Assembly: GCF_910589235.1 (NCBI RefSeq) | Contig: NC_060955.1 | Location: forward strand, 11,676,837-11,740,836 | Reading direction: 5' to 3' | Origin: Vespa crabro | Lineage: Eukaryota > Arthropoda > Insecta > Hymenoptera > Vespidae | DNA length: 64,000 nucleotides | Part shown: positions 54,401-64,000 of the stretch, one piece after another | How the letters are laid out: each line of letters opens with the position of its first letter | Position numbering within the stretch: position 1 is the stretch's first letter | Program-made: the position numbers and the translations under genes | Notes under the pieces: generated by a model | The model's database searches: none | What the model was told of the DNA's origin: nothing | Seen by the model: only the letters and a program-made list of their open reading frames with translations

Positions 54401-55137
54401 TCGGACATTGTATTTCTGAAGATCGAACATTTATTTTATCTTGGAATCGACGTTATAACCTTGTTTCATATTTTATATACGATTATTAGCTCATAAAGAA
54501 GTATCATCGAAATATGAAATTTGAAATCTCAATCAATATCAATGCTTTTATATTCTATCGACGCAGAATATACAAAGGAACAAGAACATAAGTTTGTCAC
54601 TATGTGTAAATACGAGTTTCAATATGAATATTGTAGAAAAATGAGATCGACACATGCGAATTTCGTTAATTGCTGAGATTTAATCGTGAAAGCATTTAAC
54701 TAACTCGTACCACACCTTGAGAATTGTTTCCAATCGATTCGGACATTGTATTTCTGAAGATCGAACATTTATTTTATCTTGGAATCGACGTTATAACCTT
54801 GTTTCATATGTTGTATACGATTATTAGCTCATAAAGAAGTATCATCGAAATACGAAATTTGAAATCTCAATCAATATCAATGCTTTTATATTCTATCGAC
54901 TCAGAATATACAAAGGAACAAGAACATAAGTTTGTCACTATGTGTAAATACGAGATTCAACATGAATATTGTAGAAAAATGAGATCGACACATGCGAATT
55001 TCGTTAATTGCTGAGATTTAATCGTGAAAGCATTGAACTAACTCGTACCACAGCTTGAGAATTGTTTCCAATCGATTCGGACATTGTATTTCTGAAGATC
55101 AAACATCTATTTAATATTGGAATCGACGTTTTAACCT
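51417..55137. repeat. 12-monomer unit, copy 2, divergent 3' end (3721 bp)
   Basis: The blocks are A-B-C-D (51417), A-B-D (52770) and A''-F-x-G (53785). Up to about 54470 I see only two differences from copy 1: T at 53-side position 52353 (CTTGATAAATG) and C at 54185 (ATTTCAAATC). The extra monomer at 54462-54799 has a B/D head with AATATGAAATTTG, GAGTTTCAATATG, GCATTTAACTAAC and CCACACCTTG, marks shared with the D monomers of region V, followed by F-like GATCGAACATTT. The A/C-D dimer of copy 1 is absent. Confidence 0.87.
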
Positions 55138-57167
55138 TGTTTCTTATCGTATATACGTTTTTTCGTTCATAATGGCGTACCATCGAAATACGAAATAATG
55201 AAATCTCATTCAAATTCAATTAGTTTATATTCTGTCGACGCAGAATAAAGATTACAACAAGAATATATCTTCCTGACTGTGTGTAAATAGAAGTTTTAAC
55301 ATGAAAATTGTCGAAAAATGAGATCGACAAATGCGAATTTTGTTAAATGCTGAGATAAAATCGTGAACACATTGAAATTACTCGTACCAGAGTTTCAGAA
55401 ATGTTTCCAATCAATTCGGACATTGTATTTCTGAAGATCAAACATTTATTTTATCTTGGAATCGACGTTATAACCTTGTTTCATATTTTATATACGATTA
55501 TTAGCTCATAAAGAAGTATCATCGAAATACGAAATTTGAAATCTCAATCAATATCAATGCTTTTATATTCTATCGACGCAGAATATACAAAGGAACAAGA
55601 ACATAAGTTTGTCACTATGTGTAAATACGAGTTTCAACATGAATATTGTAGAAAAATGAGATCGACACATGCGAATTTCGTTAATTGCAGAGCTTCAATC
55701 GTGAAAACATTGAACTTACTCGTACCGCAGCTTGAGAAATGTTTCCAATCGATTCGAACATTGTATTTCTGAAGATCATACATCCATTTTATCTTGGAAT
55801 CGACGTTATAACCTTGTTTCATATGTTATATATGATTATTAGCTCATAAAGAAGTATCATCGAAATACGAAATTTGAAATCTCAATCAATATGAATGCTA
55901 TTATATTCTATCGACGCAGAATATACAATGGAACAAGATCATAAGTTTGTCACTATGTGTAAATACGAGTTTCAATATGAATATTGTAGAAAAATGAGAT
56001 CGACACATGCGAATTTCGTTAATTGCTGAGATTTAATCGTGAAAGCATTTAACTAACTCGTACCACACCTTGAGAATTGTTTCCAATCGATTCGGACATT
56101 GTATTTCTGAAGATCAAACATCTATTTTATCTTGGAATCGACGTTTTAACCTTGTGTCTTATCGTATATACGTTTTTTCGTTCATAATGGCGTACCATCG
56201 AAATACGAAATAATGAAATCTCATTCAAATTCAATCAGTTTATATTCTGTCGACGCATAATAAAGATTACAACAAGAATATATCTTCCTGACTGTGTGTA
56301 AATAGAAGTTTTCACATGAAAATTGTCGAAAAATGAGATCGACAAATGCGAATTTTGTTAAATGCTGAGATAAAATCGTGAACACATTGAAATTACTCGT
56401 ACCACAGCTTCAGAAATGTTTCCAATCTATTCGGACATTGTATTTCTGAAGATCAAACATTTATTTTATCTTGGAATCGACGTTATAACCTTGTTTCATA
56501 TGTTGTATACGATTATTAGCTCATAATGAAGTATCATCGAAATACGAAATTTGAAATCTCAATCAATATCAATGCTTTTATATTCTATCGACGCAGAATA
56601 TACAAAGGAACAAGAACATAAGTTTGTCACTATGTGTAAATACGAGTTTCACCATGAATATTGTAGAAAAATGAGATCGACACATGCGAATTTTGTTAAA
56701 TGCTGAGATAAAATCGTGTACACATTGAAATTACTCGTACCACAGCTTCAGAAATGTTTCCAATCTATTCGGACATTGTATTTCTGAAGATCGAACATTT
56801 ATTTTATCTTGGAATCGACGTTATAACCTTGTTTCATATGTTGTATACGATTATTAGCTCATAAAGAAGTATCATCGAAATACGAAATTTGAAATCTCAA
56901 TCAATATCAATGCTTTTATATTCTATCGACTCAGAATATACAAAGGAACAAGAACATAAGTTTGTCACTATGTGTAAATACGAGATTCAACATGAATATT
57001 GTAGAAAAATGAGATCGACACATGCGAATTTCGTTAATTGCTGAGATTTAATCGTGAAAGCATTGAACTAACTCGTACCACAGCTTGAGAATTGTTTCCA
57101 ATCGATTCGGACATTGTATTTCTGAAGATCAAACATCTATTTAATATTGGAATCGACGTTTTAACCT
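55138..57167. repeat. Hexamer A-B-D + A''-F-G, copy 1 (2030 bp)
   Basis: The monomers start at 55138, 55477, 55815, 56153, 56492 and 56830. Marks shared by all three copies include CCAGAGTTTCAG in A, CGTACCGCAG in B, and CAATATGAATGC, GAGTTTCAATATG, GCATTTAAC and CCACACC in D. A private T lies at 56527 (CATAATGAAG). Confidence 0.9.
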
Positions 57168-59197
57168 TGTTTCTTATCGTATATACGTTTTTTCGTTCAT
57201 AATGGCGTACCATCGAAATACGAAATAATGAAATCTCATTCAAATTCAATTAGTTTATATTCTGTCGACGCAGAATAAAGATTACAACAAGAATATATCT
57301 TCCTGACTGTGTGTAAATAGAAGTTTTAACATGAAAATTGTCGAAAAATGAGATCGACAAATGCGAATTTTGTTAAATGCTGAGATAAAATCGTGAACAC
57401 ATTGAAATTACTCGTACCAGAGTTTCAGAAATGTTTCCAATCAATTCGGACATTGTATTTCTGAAGATCAAACATTTATTTTATCTTGGAATCGACGTTA
57501 TAACCTTGTTTCATATTTTATATACGATTATTAGCTCATAAAGAAGTATCATCGAAATACGAAATTTGAAATCTCAATCAATATCAATTCTTTTATATTC
57601 TATCGACGCAGAATATACAAAGGAACAAGAACATAAGTTTGTCACTATGTGTAAATACGAGTTTCAACATGAATATTGTAGAAAAATGAGATCGACACAT
57701 GCGAATTTCGTTAATTGCAGAGCTTCAATCGTGAAAACATTGAACTTACTCGTACCGCAGCTTGAGAAATGTTTCCAATCGATTCGAACATTGTATTTCT
57801 GAAGATCATACATCCATTTTATCTTGGAATCGACGTTATAACCTTGTTTCATATGTTATATATGATTATTAGCTCATAAAGAAGTATCATCGAAATACGA
57901 AATTTGAAATCTCAATCAATATGAATGCTATTATATTCTATCGACGCAGAATATACAATGGAACAAGATCATAAGTTTGTCACTATGTGTAAATACGAGT
58001 TTCAATATGAATATTGTAGAAAAATGAGATCGACACATGCGAATTTCGTTAATTGCTGAGATTTAATCGTGAAAGCATTTAACTAACTCGTACCACACCT
58101 TGAGAATTGTTTCCAATCGATTCGGACATTGTATTTCTGAAGATCAAACATCTATTTTATCTTGGAATCGACGTTTTAACCTTGTGTCTTATCGTATATA
58201 CGTTTTTTCGTTCATAATGGCGTACCATCGAAATACGAAATAATGAAATCTCATTCAAATTCAATCAGTTCATATTCTGTCGACGCATAATAAAGATTAC
58301 AACAAGAATATATCTTCCTGACTGTGTGTAAATAGAAGTTTTCACATGAAAATTGTCGAAAAATGAGATCGACAAATGCGAATTTTGTTAAATGCTGAGA
58401 TAAAATCGTGAACACATTGAAATTACTCGTACCACAGCTTCAGAAATGTTTCCAATCTATTCGGACATTGTATTTCTGAAGATCAAACATTTATTTTATC
58501 TTGGAATCGACGTTATAACCTTGTTTCATATGTTGTATACGATTATTAGCTCATAAAGAAGTATCATCGAAATACGAAATTTGAAATCTCAATCAATATC
58601 AATGCTTTTATATTCTATCGACGCAGAATATACAAAGGAACAAGAACATAAGTTTGTCACTATGTGTAAATACGAGTTTCACCATGAATATTGTAGAAAA
58701 ATGAGATCGACACATGCGAATTTTGTTAAATGCTGAGATAAAATCGTGTACACATTGAAATTACTCGTACCACAGCTTCAGAAATGTTTCCAATCTATTC
58801 GGACATTGTATTTCTGAAGATCGAACATTTATTTTATCTTGGAATCGACGTTATAACCTTGTTTCATATGTTGTATACGATTATTAGCTCATAAAGAAGT
58901 ATCATCGAAATACGAAATTTGAAATCTCAATCAATATCAATGCTTTTATATTCTATCGACTCAGAATATACAAAGGAACAAGAACATAAGTTTGTCACTA
59001 TGTGTAAATACGAGTTTCAACATGAATATTGTAGAAAAATGAGATCGACACATGCGAATTTCGTTAATTGCTGAGATTTAATCGTGAAAGCATTGAACTA
59101 ACTCGTACCACAGCTTGAGAATTGTTTCCAATCGATTCGGACATTGTATTTCTGAAGATCAAACATCTATTTAATATTGGAATCGACGTTTTAACCT
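57168..59197. repeat. Hexamer A-B-D + A''-F-G, copy 2 (2030 bp)
   Basis: The block starts are 57168 and 58183. Differences from copy 1 seen by eye are T at 57589 (CAATTCTTTT), the normal base at 58557, C at 58271 (CAGTTCATATTC) and T at 59015 (GAGTTTC). That is a handful of changes in 2030 bases. Confidence 0.9.
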
Positions 59198-61565
59198 TGT
59201 TTCTTATCGTATATACGTTTTTTCGTTCATAATGGCGTACCATCGAAATACGAAATAATGAAATCTCATTCAAATTCAATTAGTTTATATTCTGTCGACG
59301 CAGAATAAAGATTACAACAAGAATATATCTTCCTGACTGTGTGTAAATAGAAGTTTTAACATGAAAATTGTCGAAAAATGAGATCGACAAATGCGAATTT
59401 TGTTAAATGCTGAGATAAAATCGTGAACACATTGAAATTACTCGTACCAGAGTTTCAGAAATGTTTCCAATCAATTCGGACATTGTATTTCTGAAGATCA
59501 AACATTTATTTTATCTTGGAATCGACGTTATAACCTTGTTTCATATTTTATATACGATTATTAGCTCATAAAGAAGTATCATCGAAATACGAAATTTGAA
59601 ATCTCAATCAATATCAATGCTTTTATATTCTATCGACGCAGAATATACAAAGGAACAAGAACATAAGTTTGTCACTATGTGTAAATACGAGTTTCAACAT
59701 GAATATTGTAGAAAAATGAGATCGACACATGCGAATTTCGTTAATTGCAGAGCTTCAATCGTGAAAACATTGAACTTACTCGTACCGCAGCTTGAGAAAT
59801 GTTTCCAATCGATTCGAACATTGTATTTCTGAAGATCATACATCCATTTTATCTTGGAATCGACGTTATAACCTTGTTTCATATGTTATATATGATTATT
59901 AGCTCATAAAGAAGTATCATCGAAATACGAAATTTGAAATCTCAATCAATATGAATGCTATTATATTCTATCGACGCAGAATATACAATGGAACAAGATC
60001 ATAAGTTTGTCACTATGTGTAAATACGAGTTTCAATATGAATATTGTAGAAAAATGAGATCGACACACGCGAATTTCGTTAATTGCTGAGATTTAATCGT
60101 GAAAGCATTTAACTAACTCGTACCACACCTTGAGAATTGTTTCCAATCGATTCGGACATTGTATTTCTGAAGATCAAACATCTATTTTATCTTGGAATCG
60201 ACGTTTTAACCTTGTGTCTTATCGTATATACGTTTTTTCGTTCATAATGGCGTACCATCGAAATACGAAATAATGAAATCTCATTCAAATTCAATCAGTT
60301 TATATTCTGTCGACGCATAATAAAGATTACAACAAGAATATATCTTCCTGACTGTGTGTAAATAGAAGTTTTCACATGAAAATTGTCGAAAAATGAGATC
60401 GACAAATGCGAATTTTGTTAAATGCTGAGATAAAATCGTGAACACATTGAAATTACTCGTACCACAGCTTCAGAAATGTTTCCAATCTATTCGGACATTG
60501 TATTTCTGAAGATCAAACATTTATTTTATCTTGGAATCGACGTTATAACCTTGTTTCATATGTTGTATACGATTATTAGCTCATAAAGAAGTATCATCGA
60601 AATACGAAATTTGAAATCTCAATCAATATCAATGCTTTTATATTCTATCGACGCAGAATATACAAAGGAACAAGAACATAAGTTTGTCACTATGTGTAAA
60701 TACGAGTTTCACCATGAATATTGTAGAAAAATGAGATCGACACATGCGAATTTTGTTAAATGCTGAGATAAAATCGTGAACACATTGAAATTACTCGTAC
60801 CAGAGTTTCAGAAATGTTTCCAATCAATTCGGACATTGTATTTCTGAAGATCAAACATTTATTTTATCTTGGAATCGACGTTATAACCTTGTTTCATATT
60901 TTATATACGATTATTAGCTCATAAAGAAGTATCATCGAAATACGAAATTTGAAATCTCAATCAATATCAATGCTTTTATATTCTATCGACGCAGAATATA
61001 CAAAGGAACAAGAACATAAGTTTGTCACTATGTGTAAATACGAGTTTCAACATGAATATTGTAGAAAAATGAGATCGACACATGCGAATTTCGTTAATTG
61101 CAGAGCTTCAATCGTGAAAACATTGAACTTACTCGTACCGCAGCTTGAGAAATGTTTCCAATCGATTCGAACATGGTATTTCTGAAGATCATACATCCAT
61201 TTTATCTTGGAATCGACGTTATAACCTTGTTTCATATGTTATATATGATTATTAGCTCATAAAGAAGTATCATCGAAATACGAAATTTGAAATCTCAATC
61301 AATATGAATGCTATTATATTCTATCGACGCAGAATATACAATGGAACAAGATCATAAGTTTGTCACTATGTGTAAATACGAGTTTCAATATGAATATTGT
61401 AGAAAAATGAGATCGACACATGCGAATTTCGTTAATTGCTGAGATTTAATCGTGAAAGCATTTAACTAACTCGTACCACACCTTGAGAATTGTTTCCAAT
61501 CGATTCGGACATTGTATTTCTGAAGATCAAACATCTATTTGATATTGGAATCGACGTTTTAACCT
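59198..61565. repeat. Hexamer copy 3, rearranged to 7 monomers (2368 bp)
   Basis: The first five monomers follow the hexamer order (59198, 59537, 59875, 60213, 60552). The monomer at 60552 begins as F (TGTTGTATACG, TTTCACCATG), then becomes A-like (TCGTGAACAC, CCAGAGTTTCAG, CAATCAATTCGG), and leads directly into B at 60890 and D at 61228. The expected G and next A are missing at this junction. Private changes are C at 60068 (GACACACGC) and ACATGGTATTTC in the last B. Confidence 0.88.
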
Positions 61566-62580
61566 TGTTTCTTATCGTATATACGTTTTTTCGTTCATAA
61601 TGGCGTACCATCGAAATACGAAATAATGAAATCTCATTCAAATTCAATTAGTTTATATTCTGTCGACGCAGAATAAAGATTACAACAAGAATATATCTTC
61701 CTGACTGTGTGTAAATAGAAGTTTTAACATGAAAATTGTCGAAAAATGAGATCGACAAATGCGAATTTTGTTAAATGCTGAGATAAAATCGTGAACACAT
61801 TGAAATTACTCGTACCAGAGTTTCAGAAATGTTTCCAATCAATTCGGACATTGTATTTCTGAAGATCAAACATTTATTTTATCTTGGAATCGACGTTATA
61901 ACCTTGTTTCATATTTTATATACGATTATTAGCTCATAAAGAAGTATCATCGAAATACGAAATTTGAAATCTCAATCAATATCAATGCTTTTATATTCTA
62001 TCGACGCAGAATATACAATGGAACAAGAACATAAGTTTGTCACTATGTGTAAATACGAGTTTCAACATGAATATTGTAGAAAAATGAGATCGACACATGC
62101 GAATTTCGTTAATTGCAGAGCTTCAATCGTGAAAACATTGAACTTACTCGTACCGCAGCTTGAGAAATGTTTCCAATCGATTCGAACATTGTATTTCTGA
62201 AGATCATACATCCATTTTATCTTGGAATCGACGTTATAACCTTGTTTCATATGTTATATATGATTATTAGCTCATAAAGAAGTATCATCGAAATACGAAA
62301 TTTGAAATCTCAATCAATATGAATGCTATTATATTCTATCGACGCAGAATATACAATGGAACAAGATCATAAGTTTGTCACTATGTGTAAATACGAGTTT
62401 CAATATGAATATTGTAGAAAAATGAGATCGACACATGCGAATTTCGTTAATTGCTGAGATTTAATCGTGAAAGCATTGAACTAACTCGTACCACAGCTTG
62501 AGAATTGTTTCCAATCGATTCGGACATTGTATTTCTGAAGATCAAACATCTATTTGATATTGGAATCGACGTTTTAACCT
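61566..62580. repeat. Trimer A-B-D (1015 bp)
   Basis: The monomers start at 61566, 61905 and 62243. The A has CCAGAGTTTCAG. The B has ACAATGGAAC in place of ACAAAGGAAC. The D head has the region V marks ATGAATGC and TTTCAATATG but the ordinary CATTGAACTAAC and CCACAGC tail, so it is a D-D recombinant. Confidence 0.88.
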
Positions 62581-64000
62581 TGTTTCTTATCTTATATACG
62601 TTTTTTCGTTCATAATGGCGTACCATCGAAATACGAAATAATGAAATCTCATTCAAATTCAATTAGTTTAAATTCTGTCGACGCAGAATAAAGATTACAA
62701 CAAGAATATATCTTCCTGACTGTGTGTAAATAGAAGTTTTAACATGAAAATTGTCGAAAAATGAGATCGACAAATGCGAATTATGTTAAATGCTGAGATA
62801 AAATCGTGAACACATTGAAATTACTCGTACCACAGCTTCAGAAATGTTTCCAATCAATTTGGACATTGTATTTCTGAAGATCAAACATTTATTTTATCTT
62901 GGAATCGACGTTATAACCTTGTTTCATATTTTATATACGATTATTAGCTCATAAAGAAGTATCATCGAAATACGAAATTTGAAATATCAATCAATATCAA
63001 TGCTTTTATATTCTATCGACGCAGAATATACAAAGGAACAAGAACATAAGTTTGTCACTATGTGTAAATACGAGTTTCAACATGAATATTGTAGAAAAAT
63101 GTGATCGACACATGCGAATTATGTTAAATGCTGAGATAAAATCGTGAACACATTGAAATTACTCGTACCACAGCTTCAGAAATGTTTCCAATCTATTCGG
63201 ACATTGTATTTCTGAAGATCAAACATTTATTTTATCTTGGAATCGACGTTATAACCTTGTTTCATATGTTGTATACGATTATTAGCTCATAAAGAAGTAT
63301 CATCGAAATACGAAATTTGAAAACTCAATCAATATCAATGCTTTTATATTCTATCGACGCAGAATATACAAAGGAACAAGAACATAAGTTTGTCACTATG
63401 TGTAAATACGAGTTTCACCATGAATATTGTAGAAAAATGAGATCGACACATGCGAATTTCTTTAATTGCAGAGATAAAATCGTGTACACATTGAAATTAC
63501 TCGTACCACAGCTTCAGAAATGTTTCCAATCTATTCGGACATTGTATTTCTGAAGATCGAACATTTATTTTATATTGGAATCGACGTTCTAACCTTGTTT
63601 CATATGTTATATACGATTATTAGCTCATAAAGAAGTATGATCGAAATACGAAATTTCAAATCTCAATCAATATCAATGCTTTTATATTCTATCGACGCAG
63701 AATATACAATGGAACAAGAACATAAATTTGTCACTATGTGTAAATACGAGTTTTAACATGAATATTGTCGAAAATTGAGATCGACACACGCGAATTTCTT
63801 TAATTGCAGAGATGTAATCGTGAAATCATTGAACTTACTCGTACCATAGCTTGAGAAATGTTTCCAATCTATTCGGACATTGTATTTCTGAAGATCAAAC
63901 ATTCATTTTATCTTGGAATCGACGTTATAACCTTGTTTCATATTTTATATACGATTATTAGCTCATAAAGAAGTATCATCGAAATACGAAATTTGAAATC
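62581..64000. repeat. Right-edge block, 4 full monomers and a partial one
   Basis: The monomers start at 62581 (A), 62920 (B head, A tail), 63258 (F-like), 63596 (C-like) and 63934 (67 bases, non-A, cut by the window). The A has the edge variants GTTTAAATTCTG, GAATTATGTTAAATG and CAATTTGGAC found in the first two blocks, and a private TTATCTTATATACG. The following monomers have many private changes (GAAATATCAATC, AAAATGTGATCG, GAAAACTCAATC, GACGTTCTAACC, AGTATGATCG, CATAAATTTG), so divergence rises toward this end. Confidence 0.88.

Larger units (their letters stand above)
1..64000. repeat. Continuous 338-bp satellite array with higher-order repeats
   Basis: Landmarks such as TGTTTCATAT, ATCGAAATACGAAAT, GAGATCGACA and GGAATCGACGTT recur every 338 bp through the whole window, always on the same strand. 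A-type monomers start at 59 positions. The 62580 bases before the last A start equal 185 x 338 plus one extra base for each of 50 full-length A-type monomers, so no other net length change exists there. No stretch of even 100 bases falls outside the period, so there is no room for a gene, transposon or unique spacer. Arrays of this kind are known from centromeric and pericentromeric heterochromatin of eukaryotes; placement at a centromere is inference. I do not recognise the family. Confidence 0.97.

Noticed and set aside
1..64000. CRISPR array or bacterial repeat
   Set aside because: The repeated unit is the whole 338 bp with no unique spacers, there are no cas genes, and array size and composition are those of a eukaryotic satellite.
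1..64000. CENP-B box-like motif
   Set aside because: The motif needs TTCG with a downstream CGGG at fixed spacing. CGGG was not seen in the monomer on either strand, so I do not claim a box.
1..64000. tRNA, rRNA, telomeric or histone-type repeat unit
   Set aside because: No conserved RNA gene stretch, telomeric hexamer or pentamer run, or long open frame is visible within the monomer.
1..64000. Artefact of assembly, such as false duplication of units
   Set aside because: It cannot be fully excluded from sequence alone. However, most copies carry private variants and the block order is irregular, which is unlike simple looping of an assembly path.

Overview
The window is one uninterrupted block of AT-rich satellite DNA. 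A monomer of 338 bp (339 bp in one class) repeats head to tail from the first base to the last. I count 189 complete monomers plus a 67-base partial one at the right end, all in the same orientation. I see no protein-coding gene, RNA gene, transposon, inversion or unique sequence. The short open frames that recur are by-products of the repeat. Such arrays are typical of eukaryotic centromeric or pericentromeric heterochromatin. The species cannot be named from the sequence. One monomer counted by hand is about 31% GC with 15 CpG where about 8 are expected, so there is no sign of CpG decay. That fits a lineage with little germline DNA methylation, for example many insects or other invertebrates (inference).

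The monomers fall into classes that I name here. Class A is the most divergent, 339 bp, starting with a TTTCTTATCG or TGTCTTATCG head. A'' is an A variant with CAGTTTATA and CGCATAATAAAG, and A-del is an A variant lacking one G. A/C is a hybrid with an A head and a C tail. The other classes are B, C, D, E, F and G, all 338 bp. Every A-type monomer begins a block of 2 to 6 monomers, and no two A-type monomers are adjacent. The 59 blocks comprise 16 of two, 25 of three, 9 of four, 6 of five and 2 of six monomers, plus one block cut by the window edge. The blocks behave as cassettes: A-B-C-D, A-B-D, A''-F-G, A/C-D and A-del-B-(E-C)-D.

Layout: (I) 1-10824, A-B-C-D tetramers of 1353 bp that grow to pentamers of 1691 bp and shrink to trimers. 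(II) 10825-14882, two hexamers of 2029 bp. (III) 14883-47356, a nested higher-order repeat whose commonest unit is ten monomers (3383 bp), built as A-del-B-D + A''-F-G + A/C-D + A/C-D, with 11-, 12-, 15- and 18-monomer length variants. (IV) 47357-55137, a 4060-bp period in which about 3.05 kb is repeated nearly perfectly. (V) 55138-61565, a 2030-bp hexamer (A-B-D + A''-F-G) present three times, the last truncated by a hybrid. (VI) 61566-64000, a right edge whose A monomer shares variants with the leftmost two blocks.

There are no genes working together here. The biology is the evolution and possible chromatin role of the array: cassette-level repeats, exact length conservation, preserved unequal-crossover junctions, and very recent kilobase-scale duplications. 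Class and breakpoint assignments were made by eye, without alignment software.
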